From contig DAOUOU010000041.1 in the NCBI GenBank assembly GCA_030626465.1, positions 1 to 16,520 on the forward strand: a DNA stretch of 16,520 nt, read 5' to 3'. The translations under genes were made by a program, and so were the position numbers. Shown here piece by piece: positions 1 to 7,477 of this stretch. Each line of letters opens with the position of its first letter. The first letter of the stretch is position 1. This stretch comes from Bacteroidales bacterium. Its GTDB lineage: Bacteria > Bacteroidota > Bacteroidia > Bacteroidales > UBA10428. Below the pieces are notes generated by a model that saw nothing but the letters and a program-made list of their open reading frames with translations, had not been told where the DNA came from and ran no database searches.

Positions 1-314
1 AAGAGAGACAAAACGCAAATAAGTGTTTTCGGGAAAAGGAACAACGGAAAAAGCTCCATGATCAATGCGCTTATCGGTCAGGATATAGCCTCTGTCTACC
101 AAGTGGCAGGGCTTGACAAGCTTTTCCACCCCATCGACGATTATGCTCTGGTTATGCAATGCGGCGGTTGCATGATCAAACAGCGGCAGTTGATAAACAG
201 GCTGAAAGATGCGAAGAAAATAACCATCCCCCTACCAACGACGACATGTCCATTGCCTATATGCATGATATTTTTCAACATGCAGTAGAGCCTTTTATGG
301 GAAAAGTTGATTAA
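1..314 (+). pseudogene. hydF: hydF remnant ([FeFe]-hydrogenase maturation GTPase), internally deleted and frameshifted
   Basis: Frame 1 opens at the window edge with a GTPase P-loop (GKRNNGKSS) followed by INALIGQDIASV, the N-terminal signature of HydF, the GTPase and scaffold protein of [FeFe]-hydrogenase H-cluster assembly. About ten residues later the same frame reads DDYALVMQCGGCM and QLINRLKDAKK, which is the C-terminal cluster-binding region of HydF (CGGC cysteines). HydF is normally about 400 residues, so roughly 300 residues between the two parts are missing. After ATCCCC at 225-230 the reading frame shifts: from position 231 another frame reads TNDDMSIAYMHDIFQHAVEPF and stops at 312-314, matching the usual HydF end. 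The deletion plus frameshift means the product cannot be functional. The first few codons lie before the window. The homology is recognised from memory of the family and was not searched. Confidence 0.82.
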
Positions 315-345
315 ACAATATTTATCTAAAGAATCATTGAAAAGT

Positions 346-1857
346 TCATTTTACAATCACTGTATGCGCGTATCTATACTTTTCATTTTTTAATACCAAA
401 TAGTAAACTCCTGCCGGCATATTCCTGATATCCAGATGATACTGGCATGTACTCATAGATTTATTGAAGGTCAATTGCCGAATAACTTTTCCATCTGTAT
501 TTAATAATTTCAGATCAAATATCCCTTTGATCTCGCTATTGATAAACTTAATCGTTAAAACTTCATCGGCCGGATTAGGAAATGTTTCTATTGTAGCAAT
601 TAAATCATCAACATCATTAATCTTTGTGGTTGTAAGACATTGGTTATTCAGAATAGAATCTGTCATTTCCATAGACTGTTCAAACTCATCTCTGATATAG
701 CGCAGAATCGCATTTTTATAAATAGGGTAGCATTGAATTGAATCGCGTTTTGATTGTTCTATCAAGAGGCCTGCATCATATATTTGTATTGCAGCCGCAT
801 ATCTGTTTTTATCAATAGCTATGTCAGTTTGTTTAAAAATATTGATGTTTTTAATTGTTGAATCAAGGTATTGGTAAGCATGTTCCACACTAGGTTCAAT
901 CTGAGTTCCTTCATTCCAGTCATTAAATGTTTCAATAATGATCCACCTAACTGGTAGGATACCATTATAATTATTCCTTAAGATCCAGGTTGAATCATAT
1001 ACAAAACCATTTTGCCTATCCATCCATCTTCCCTGATTCCAATCCGGATCTACAATTGATGTATCATTGAATCCAGGCCATACCCCTGCGCACCCAAACA
1101 AGAGTTCACTATCATTTTGCTGAGGAATATTGTTTATTCTCCAAAAATAATCTTCTATATACCTTTTACCCCAGTTTGTTCCGTTTTCTTTATCCCAAAT
1201 CCCTGCATAAGGCTGAACCCATGAGTAAGTAACATCTATATAATCCATAACAGTGTCCTGACTTTCATTCCAGCACAACTTTGGTGTTCTATCAGGAAAA
1301 ACATCATTAATAGCTGATCTGTAATCTTGTGCAGATAAAAATGCATCCGGGTAATTATAAATAAACACTACTGCAGTATCATTATAAGTAAGGTAATTGT
1401 CATAGACTGGCAGAATAGAATCTCGCAAATACCTGAATTTATTTCTTGCGACTTCTGTTGTTGTAATTCCCTGATCATCATAGCTAAGAGCAACTGAATA
1501 ATTGAAATTAATGTTATCATATTCATAAATCCCATGGATGGTTTCAATCAGTTTATTGAAACTTACCTCGTCATATTCATCCTTAACATTTGCAATTATG
1601 CCATCGATGCCACACGAATGTGATAATAAAGCATGATAAGTAACAAGAGCCCAACTGTTTGAGTTGTAACTTCCAATAAGCGGATGATAGGTATGCCCAA
1701 GTTTCCAATGCCTTAAAGAATCATCCTCTGTTGCTAATGAGTCTCCATACCATAACATATAGTGCATCAGCACTTTTTTTGAATCAGAATCTAATCCTCG
1801 CAGGCTTACAAACAAAGTATTTCCTATTATCATCAGAATTAATAAGGACTTTTTCAT
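346..1857 (-). CDS. secreted GH71/GH99-like glycoside hydrolase with T9SS type A sorting domain
   Basis: 503 residues. Residues 1-20 form a basic and hydrophobic signal peptide. Residues of about 28-340 resemble the GH71/GH99/WbsX-like TIM-barrel group: HYMLWYGD near 32, GIDGIIAN near 83, PGFNDT at 261-266, and the strong motif ETFNDWNEGTQIEPS at 309-323. The acidic residues E309 and E316 are candidate catalytic residues by analogy with this group. Residues 425-503 form a T9SS type A C-terminal domain: FPNPADE at 426-432, DGKVIRQL, and the ending NMPAGVYYLVLK...TVIVK. The protein is therefore expected to be exported through Sec, then across the outer membrane by the type IX system. The substrate cannot be told; GH99-like enzymes often act on mannose- or glucose-containing glycans. 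It is transcribed away from the fucose operon with no minus-strand partner. The start is the first ATG before the signal peptide; no clear TAnnTTTG promoter was found upstream. Confidence 0.85.
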   Translation of the reverse strand: MKKSLLILMIIGNTLFVSLRGLDSDSKKVLMHYMLWYGDSLATEDDSLRHWKLGHTYHPLIGSYNSNSWALVTYHALLSHSCGIDGIIANVKDEYDEVSFNKLIETIHGIYEYDNINFNYSVALSYDDQGITTTEVARNKFRYLRDSILPVYDNYLTYNDTAVVFIYNYPDAFLSAQDYRSAINDVFPDRTPKLCWNESQDTVMDYIDVTYSWVQPYAGIWDKENGTNWGKRYIEDYFWRINNIPQQNDSELLFGCAGVWPGFNDTSIVDPDWNQGRWMDRQNGFVYDSTWILRNNYNGILPVRWIIIETFNDWNEGTQIEPSVEHAYQYLDSTIKNINIFKQTDIAIDKNRYAAAIQIYDAGLLIEQSKRDSIQCYPIYKNAILRYIRDEFEQSMEMTDSILNNQCLTTTKINDVDDLIATIETFPNPADEVLTIKFINSEIKGIFDLKLLNTDGKVIRQLTFNKSMSTCQYHLDIRNMPAGVYYLVLKNEKYRYAHTVIVK

Positions 1858-2311
1858 CTGTTTAAAATTTTTTGAACATGAAAAAAAGCAAAAAATTTTC
1901 TTTAACTATTCATTACAGGAACCTATAGCATATAAACTCTCCAAACGACAAAATAGTCTTAAAATATTATTCAAGTTCGAAGGAAAAAATGAGAAAGTCA
2001 AGGGCGATTATTAAATAGTTCGTGAGAAAGCAGAAAAATCATAAGTCGGAAAGTTACGTTTCGTGTAATGTTTTACCCATAAGAAAAAAGACTATTGAAA
2101 CACTATTCATGCAAATTTCTTATCCAAAGCCTCAGGCCTGCAATAAGTATTTGGCAGCCGCACACCCGGGATTACTCTCGTTCTATTCTTCCAGAGTTAG
2201 TTGCTTTATCACAGCATAAAGAATATTTAACACTAACCTATAGTTATTATTGAAATTGAAATGCAAAACCACAGTACTGATATACCTAAACTTTTTTCTC
2301 TTATTAACCTA
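1858..2311. other. intergenic region between divergent genes, no recognised gene
   Basis: This stretch separates the minus-strand glycosidase from the plus-strand regulator. A 65-codon open frame at 2022-2219 has no recognisable motif and no promoter. Another plus frame across about 2140-2250 reads a short protein-like string (ILPELVALSQHKEYL) before a stop; it could be a gene scrap but I cannot assign it. The stretch should hold the glycosidase promoter, but I see no full TAnnTTTG match on the minus strand. Confidence 0.5.
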
Positions 2312-2341
2312 TTCGTTCTTCCAAATTCTTTTCTATATTTG
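2312..2341 (+). promoter_or_regulatory. Bacteroidetes-type promoter for the fucose operon
   Basis: TATATTTG at 2334-2341 is an exact match to the Bacteroidetes -7 element TAnnTTTG. TTCG at 2312-2315, one base off the -33 element TTTG, lies 18 bases upstream, which is normal spacing. Transcription would begin near 2348, about 20 bases before the ATG at 2369. This supports the downstream start for the regulator. One chance TATATTTG also occurs at 779-786 inside a coding region, so the -7 match alone is not proof. Confidence 0.6.
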
Positions 2342-2344
2342 TAT

Positions 2345-2362
2345 CAGCACAGCACAGCACAG
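2345..2362 (+). repeat. CAGCA pentamer repeat in the regulator leader
   Basis: Three full CAGCA copies plus CAG run directly between the -7 element and the regulator ATG. The run lies at the predicted transcription start and in the short 5' leader. It could be an operator for autoregulation or a slippage-prone tract that changes spacing; the sequence does not decide. Confidence 0.6.
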
Positions 2363-2368
2363 TATAAT

Positions 2369-3391
2369 ATGACCAAAGTAAAAGAGATCAGTTTAACGCT
2401 CGACACGGAATCGAATGAGACCAAGCTCCAGCAGTTGATCAACGAAATACTGAGGGTTATTCAAATCCAATTAAATCCGGGCGAATCATTGCCATCAATA
2501 AATAACTTGAGCCGACAGTTGAATATTTCCCGTGATACGGTTTTCAAAGCATACCGTGAACTGAAAAGAAGGAAGCTTGTTGATTCAACTCCCACAAAAG
2601 GATATTTTGTGAGCAGTGAAATAAATAAGGTTCTTCTCCTACTTGATTATTACAGCCCTTTTAAGGATATCGTTTACCAGGAATTTGAGAAAAACCTTGA
2701 TTCTTCCTACTCTATCGATCTTGTATTTCATCATTATAATATAAAGTTGTTCGAGTCTGTTGTATTGCAGAGCATTGGCCGGTATAATGCTTATGTAATT
2801 ATGAATTTCGATACACAGCAATTGAAGATCAGTGAGGTATTGAGAAAGATCGATCCTTCAAAACTTTTATTCCTTGATATTCCTATCACAGACTGGAAAG
2901 ATTTCGACCGGGAGAAGTACTCGTATGTCTGGCAGGATTTTGATACAGCTGTTTACGAATCCTTATCTTCAATTAAGGATAAAATCAAAATGTACAATAC
3001 CTTCAACCTGGTCTTTCCCGACCATCTCAGACATCCTTCAATCACTACTCATGCTTTCAGAAGATTTTGTGAGGTACACCAAATACAATACAGGATCATG
3101 GAAAGTATTAAATCCGTTCGATTGCAAAAAAAGGATGCCTATTTTATACTTCGTCAGAAAGACCTGGCTTATTTCCTGGCTGCCTGTAAAACTCAAAGCT
3201 TTGAAACAGGTAAGGATTTAGGGATACTGGCATACAATGATTCTCCTTTGTATGAATTTGTGAACAAGGGTATCTCGGTAATATCCACTAACTTTAATGA
3301 GATGGGGAAGAAAGCGTGCAGGTTTGTTAACAACCATAAACCAATAAAAGAAATAATTCCTACATCAATAATACTAAGAAAATCATTATAG
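2369..3391 (+). CDS. fucR: GntR-type HTH / LacI-like sensor regulator of fucose catabolism (FucR-like)
   Basis: 340 residues from the ATG at 2369. An upstream ATG at 2261 is in frame, but the 36 extra codons run through the promoter and the CAGCA repeats, so 2369 is preferred. Residues of about 18-84 form a GntR winged helix: NPGESLPSINNLSRQL, then SRDTVFKAYRELKRRKLV, then TPTKGYFVSS. The remainder looks like a periplasmic-binding-protein-like (LacI-type) effector domain, ending with NEMGKKACRFVNNH and SIILRKSL. This architecture matches the regulator that leads fuc operons in Bacteroides. It lies 3 bases before fucI, so it is surely co-transcribed. The ligand is inferred from context to be fucose or a pathway intermediate. 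Whether it represses or activates cannot be read from the sequence. Confidence 0.85.
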   Translation: MTKVKEISLTLDTESNETKLQQLINEILRVIQIQLNPGESLPSINNLSRQLNISRDTVFKAYRELKRRKLVDSTPTKGYFVSSEINKVLLLLDYYSPFKDIVYQEFEKNLDSSYSIDLVFHHYNIKLFESVVLQSIGRYNAYVIMNFDTQQLKISEVLRKIDPSKLLFLDIPITDWKDFDREKYSYVWQDFDTAVYESLSSIKDKIKMYNTFNLVFPDHLRHPSITTHAFRRFCEVHQIQYRIMESIKSVRLQKKDAYFILRQKDLAYFLAACKTQSFETGKDLGILAYNDSPLYEFVNKGISVISTNFNEMGKKACRFVNNHKPIKEIIPTSIILRKSL

Positions 3392-3394
3392 ATA

Positions 3395-5152
3395 ATGAAT
3401 ACATATCCGAAAATAGGAATTCGTCCTGCAATTGATGGCCGATTGGGTGGAATAAGAGAATCACTCGAGGAGCAGACCATGAAGATGGCTAAATCGGTTG
3501 CGATTTTTTTACATTCGAATTTGAAATACCCGGATGGCACTGCTGTTACATGTGTTATTGCCGATACATGCATTGGTGGCGTAACAGAGGCCGAAGCCAG
3601 CGCTTTCAAATTCCGTAGTGAAAATATTGGTGTTTCGCTCACTGTCACTCCTTGCTGGTGCTATGGAAGTGAAACAATGGATATGGACCCGCATCTTCCA
3701 AAAGCGATCTGGGGATTTAACGGTGCAGAACGTCCCGGAGCAGTATACCTGGCAGCTATACTCGCAGCTCACAATCAAAAAGGTCTTCCTGCATTTGGCA
3801 TTTACGGAAAAGATGTTCAGGATCTCAGTGACGCAAGCATTCCTCCTGATGTCAAAGAAAAAATGCTGCGATTCACAAAAGCGGGCCTGGCTGTTTCCAT
3901 GATGCGCAACAGGTCCTATTTATCAATGGGAGCTGTATCTATGGGTATTGCAGGTTCTATTCCAGATGAGGATTTTTTTCAGGAATACCTTGGAATGCGT
4001 AACGAATCTGTCGATATGACTGAATTTCTCAGAAGAATGGACCGGAAGATCTACGATCAGGAAGAATATAAGCAAGCCCTGACCTGGGTGAAAAATAATT
4101 GTAAGGAAGGAAAAGATTATAACTCGGTTCCAAAATCGCGTGACCAGAAAGATGCCGAATGGAAAACAGTGGTTAAAATGGCCATCATTGCCCGTGATCT
4201 GATGGTTGGAAATCCAAAGCTTAAAGAAATGGGATTCGGCGAGGAAGCACTGGGTCACAATGCAATTCTTGCAGGTTTCCAGGGACAAAGACAATGGACT
4301 GATTACCAGCCCAATGGTGATTTCCTGGAAGCAATCCTTTGCTCGTCTTTCGACTGGAATGGTTTACGAACTCCCTACCTTGTTGCCACCGAAAACGACT
4401 CCCTGAATGGAGTGGCCATGCTTTTTGGCCACCTGCTCACAAATACCGCCCAGATGTTCTCCGACATACGCACTTACTGGAGTCCGGAAGCTATTGAAAG
4501 AGTTACAGGTATAAAACCTGCAGGTGAGGCTGCTCACGGACTGATTCACCTGATCAACTCAGGAGCTTCGGCGCTTGATTTTTCTGCTCAGCAGGAAGAG
4601 GATGGCCACCCGGCTGTTAAACCCTTCTGGGAGATTAGTAAGGAAGAAGTGGATAAATGTCTGAAGGCAACTTCCTGGTGTCCTGCAATTCGCGAGTATT
4701 TCCCCGAAGGAGGATTCTCTTCCGAGTTTCTTACACGCGGCGGTATGCCAATAACCATATCACGTATCAATCTTGTGAAAGGTCTGGGACCTGTGCTTCA
4801 GCTTGCCGAAGGATATACAGTAGATCTGCCGGACGAGATCAATAGAATACTGACAGACAGAACGAATCCAAGCTGGCCGACAACCTGGTTTGCTCCGCGT
4901 CTTACCGGTAAAGGTGCTTTTCAAGATATGTATTCTGTAATGGCAAACTGGGGGGCAAATCATTGTGCTTCGAGCTACGGACACATCGGTGCCGACCTTA
5001 TAACGCTTGCAGCCATGCTGCGCATACCGGTGAACATGCATAACATCGATGAAGCGAAGATATACAGGCCATCGGCATGGAGCGCTTACGGCATGAATAC
5101 TGAAGGCTCTGATTTCAGGGCCTGCCATACTTACGGACCGCTATACCGCTAA
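3395..5152 (+). CDS. fucI: L-fucose isomerase
   Basis: 585 residues against 591 in the E. coli enzyme, colinear throughout. It converts L-fucose to L-fuculose in the cytoplasm and depends on Mn2+. Family signatures are continuous: PKIGIRPAIDGR near the N-terminus, RESLEEQTMKMAK, TVTPCWCYGSETMDMDP, AIWGFNGAERPGAVYLAA, AGFQGQRQWTD, RTYWSPEAIERVTG, WPTTWFAPRLTGKG and the C-terminal CHTYGPLYR. The metal ligands known from E. coli (Glu337, Asp361, His528) correspond to E333 in ATENDSLNG, D357 in FSDIRTYW and H530 in GHIGADL, so all are kept. The gene starts 3 bases after fucR and stops 4 bases before fucK. Identification is essentially certain. D-arabinose isomerase activity is a common side activity of the family. 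Confidence 0.97.
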   Translation: MNTYPKIGIRPAIDGRLGGIRESLEEQTMKMAKSVAIFLHSNLKYPDGTAVTCVIADTCIGGVTEAEASAFKFRSENIGVSLTVTPCWCYGSETMDMDPHLPKAIWGFNGAERPGAVYLAAILAAHNQKGLPAFGIYGKDVQDLSDASIPPDVKEKMLRFTKAGLAVSMMRNRSYLSMGAVSMGIAGSIPDEDFFQEYLGMRNESVDMTEFLRRMDRKIYDQEEYKQALTWVKNNCKEGKDYNSVPKSRDQKDAEWKTVVKMAIIARDLMVGNPKLKEMGFGEEALGHNAILAGFQGQRQWTDYQPNGDFLEAILCSSFDWNGLRTPYLVATENDSLNGVAMLFGHLLTNTAQMFSDIRTYWSPEAIERVTGIKPAGEAAHGLIHLINSGASALDFSAQQEEDGHPAVKPFWEISKEEVDKCLKATSWCPAIREYFPEGGFSSEFLTRGGMPITISRINLVKGLGPVLQLAEGYTVDLPDEINRILTDRTNPSWPTTWFAPRLTGKGAFQDMYSVMANWGANHCASSYGHIGADLITLAAMLRIPVNMHNIDEAKIYRPSAWSAYGMNTEGSDFRACHTYGPLYR

Positions 5153-5156
5153 AGGA

Positions 5157-6566
5157 ATGAGAGAGAAAAATGTACTGGTTCTCGATTGTGGTGCCACAAA
5201 CATAAGGGCAGTGGCCGTAACGGAAAAAGGAGAAATTGCCGCCTTTCATTCCATGCCAAACAATACACAACCCGATCCTAACTACAAACAGGGATTGATT
5301 TGGGACATAGACGAGATCTGGAACAAGTTTGCTACTTGTATCCGCAAGGTTATTTCTATGATCGATCCGTCTTCTATTGCAGCAATAACCGTTACTACTT
5401 TCGGGGTGAATGGTGCCCCGGTTGACCAGGAAGGAAAGCTTTTGTATCCGGTTATTTCATGGCAATGTCAGCGAACCGTACCAATCATGGAGAATATCCA
5501 AAAGTACATTCCTCCGGAACGTTTGTATGCCATCACCGGTGTAACCCGGTTCAGTTTTAACACCATCAATACACTGATTTGGCTAAAGGAGAATCAGCCA
5601 GACACCATTGACAAGATGCATGCTTACCTGTTTATCTCTTCCATCTTTGTAAAGAAACTCACGGGACAACTGGTAAACGATCTTACAATGGCAGGAACAT
5701 CCATGCTTACCGATATTAAAAACCGTAAGTTCTCGAAGGAGATCCTGTCTGCCATTGGTATCCCGGATAAATTTTCCGAACTGGCAGAAGCGGGCACTGT
5801 GGCAGGTAGCCTCACCAGTGCAGCAGCCTCGGAACTGGATTTAACCCCGGGCATACCTGTAATTCTTTCAGGACACGATACCCAGTTTGCCCTGATAGGC
5901 TCGGGAGCTGGAGAGAACGAAGCTGTGCTTAGTTCAGGTACCTGGGAGATCCTTATGACACGAACACGTAAAATCGATACAAGCCGAAAAATGTTTGAAG
6001 CAGGTGTTACCAATGAACTTGATGCTGTTCCCGGACTTTACAATACCGGACTTCAATGGATTGCATCAGGCGTGCTGGAATGGATCAAAAGGAGTTTTTA
6101 CAGCAATGAAGAGAAAACAATTCCCGGTAAGGTATATGGCCTGATGATCGATGAAGCTGAAAGGATTAAACCTGGGTCCGGGGGCTTGAAGGTAGCAACT
6201 GACTTCAGTGTAAACAACGGCAGTATTTCGGGTATTGGCATACATACCTCACGAGGACAGATCTATAGGGCTGCTCTTGAAGCGATGTCGGAAAAAACAA
6301 AGCAAAGTCTTGCATTGCTGCAGGAAGCAGGCAAGTTTAAAGCAGATTCATTGATCGTTGTGGGCGGAGGTTCAAAGAACAAACTGTGGAACCAGATACG
6401 GGCAAATACCCTGGGAATACCGGTTAAACTTACCACACAAACAGAAACAACAGTTCTTGGTGCCGCTATATTTGCACTGATTGGTGCCGGGGTTTACAAT
6501 TCTGCCGGCGAATCATCTAATGCGATCTCGCACAGCTATGATTTTGTTTACCCTGCAATAATGTAG
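5157..6566 (+). CDS. fucK: L-fuculokinase
   Basis: 469 residues, an FGGY-family sugar kinase. It phosphorylates L-fuculose at O1 with ATP. It follows the E. coli FucK pattern closely rather than rhamnulokinase: LVLDCGATNIRAVAV at 7-21, TVTTFGVNGAPVD at 78-90, YPVISWQC, FSFNTINTLIWLKE, DLTMAGTSMLTDI, SGHDTQFAL at 238-246 with D241 as the expected catalytic base, SSGTWEILM at 259-267, GLQWIASGVLEWIK, and the nucleotide-site VVGGGSKNKLWNQI from 401. The start ATG lies 4 bases after the fucI stop, indicating one transcript. Slightly shorter than the E. coli protein because it lacks the latter's N-terminal and C-terminal extensions. Nothing appears broken. Confidence 0.95.
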   Translation: MREKNVLVLDCGATNIRAVAVTEKGEIAAFHSMPNNTQPDPNYKQGLIWDIDEIWNKFATCIRKVISMIDPSSIAAITVTTFGVNGAPVDQEGKLLYPVISWQCQRTVPIMENIQKYIPPERLYAITGVTRFSFNTINTLIWLKENQPDTIDKMHAYLFISSIFVKKLTGQLVNDLTMAGTSMLTDIKNRKFSKEILSAIGIPDKFSELAEAGTVAGSLTSAAASELDLTPGIPVILSGHDTQFALIGSGAGENEAVLSSGTWEILMTRTRKIDTSRKMFEAGVTNELDAVPGLYNTGLQWIASGVLEWIKRSFYSNEEKTIPGKVYGLMIDEAERIKPGSGGLKVATDFSVNNGSISGIGIHTSRGQIYRAALEAMSEKTKQSLALLQEAGKFKADSLIVVGGGSKNKLWNQIRANTLGIPVKLTTQTETTVLGAAIFALIGAGVYNSAGESSNAISHSYDFVYPAIM

Positions 6567-6599
6567 AAGGGATTTTATAGATTTGAATCAAACGATTTA

Positions 6600-6640
6600 T
6601 GAAAAACAACATGCTATGAAACTATTTGAAAAACAACATG
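6600..6640 (+). repeat. 14-base direct repeat spanning the aldolase start
   Basis: TGAAAAACAACATG occurs at 6600-6613 and again at 6627-6640, 27 bases apart. In the aldolase frame the copies give YEKQH and FEKQH. The ATG at 6616 lies between them. A local tandem duplication probably created the extra in-frame codons that make the TTG at 6583 look like a start. Confidence 0.75.
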
Positions 6641-7425
6641 AGATAAATAAAATACTGGAAGATGTCAAAGAGGTTGCAGGCTTCCTGTGGCAGAGAGGAT
6701 GGGTAGAAAAAAATGCAGGGAACATCTCCGTTCGTTTGCCTGACAGCATAGATAAGAAGATTTTATCCGGATGCAAAGAAATAAAAACAGACTTTGTCGC
6801 CCCCGGTCTATCAGGGCAAAGCTTTTATGTTACGGGTACAGGAAAACGCATGCGCGATATTGCAAAGGAACCTTTGGAGAATGGTGTCATCATCCAGGTT
6901 AACCATGAGGGTAGTGCACTCTACCTGGTCAATAGTAGTGAAGATTCGGTTGAACCGTCCTCCGAGCTTCCAACCCACCTGGGCATTCATCAGATGATTG
7001 CAGAACGGGGAACCGGCGAGATCGTGGTTATGCATACACATGCCACCGAAGTGATAGCCCTCACACAATGGAGAGAAATAAAAGATTCTGAAAGTCTGAA
7101 CCATATACTCTGGGGTATGCACACTGAGTCAATCGTCTTTGTTCCCAAGGGAGTAGGCTTTGTTCCCTATATTTTACCGGGCACTCAAACTATTGCGGAA
7201 GCAACCATCGAAAGTTTTAGAAAACATGATCTTGTGGTATGGGAAAAACACGGAATCTTTGCCATCGGTAAATCGGTGAACGATACATTTGATGCCATTG
7301 ATATTGTGGCTAAATCGGCAAAAATATGGTTTCAGTGCAAGTCCGCAGGTTTCACTCCCGAAGGTCTGAACGAAGACCAGCTGGGAGAACTGAGGAAACT
7401 GGTGAAGAAATTCAATACATTGTAA
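6616..7425 (+). CDS. rhaD: class II aldolase of the L-rhamnulose-1-phosphate aldolase (RhaD) family, serving the fucose operon
   Basis: 269 residues from the ATG at 6616, or 280 from an in-frame TTG at 6583. It should cleave a deoxyketose-1-phosphate to dihydroxyacetone phosphate and L-lactaldehyde. The order of motifs follows E. coli RhaD (274 residues), not the shorter FucA of about 215: GWVEKNAGNISVRL, FYVTGTGKRMRDI, PSSELPTHLGIH, VVMHTHATEVIAL, LWGMHTES, VPYILPGTQTIAEAT, VWEKHGIFAIG. Counted from the ATG at 6616 the key residues are E117, H140, H142 and H212, against E117, H141, H143 and H212 in E. coli; this near-exact register is why that start is chosen. The position after fucK and before fucP makes L-fuculose-1-phosphate the expected substrate, a change from the family's usual epimer. 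The alternative is that it acts on both. Confidence 0.88.
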   Translation: MKLFEKQHEINKILEDVKEVAGFLWQRGWVEKNAGNISVRLPDSIDKKILSGCKEIKTDFVAPGLSGQSFYVTGTGKRMRDIAKEPLENGVIIQVNHEGSALYLVNSSEDSVEPSSELPTHLGIHQMIAERGTGEIVVMHTHATEVIALTQWREIKDSESLNHILWGMHTESIVFVPKGVGFVPYILPGTQTIAEATIESFRKHDLVVWEKHGIFAIGKSVNDTFDAIDIVAKSAKIWFQCKSAGFTPEGLNEDQLGELRKLVKKFNTL

Positions 7426-7448
7426 TTTTTAAGCACTCACTATATTTG
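7420..7448 (+). promoter_or_regulatory. internal promoter for fucP
   Basis: TATATTTG at 7441-7448 exactly matches the TAnnTTTG -7 element, and TTG at 7420-7422 lies 18 bases upstream as a -33 element. The -33 element overlaps the last codon of the aldolase gene. The fucP ATG at 7478 is 29 bases past the -7 element. This would give the transporter its own transcript in addition to operon read-through. Confidence 0.55.
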
Positions 7449-7477
7449 AGGTGAATTGATGAACTTTAACTTATACT

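Noticed and set aside
779..786. TATATTTG promoter-like element
   Set aside because: Lies inside the glycosidase gene on the opposite strand with no gene to serve; counted as chance and used as a caution for other matches.
2022..2219. 65-codon plus-strand open frame before the regulator
   Set aside because: No recognisable motif, no promoter, and uneven composition; most likely chance.
5157..6566. Rhamnulokinase instead of fuculokinase
   Set aside because: Although the aldolase is RhaD-like, the kinase motifs (DCGATNIRAVAV, SSGTWEILM, VVGGGSKNKLWNQI) follow FucK closely.
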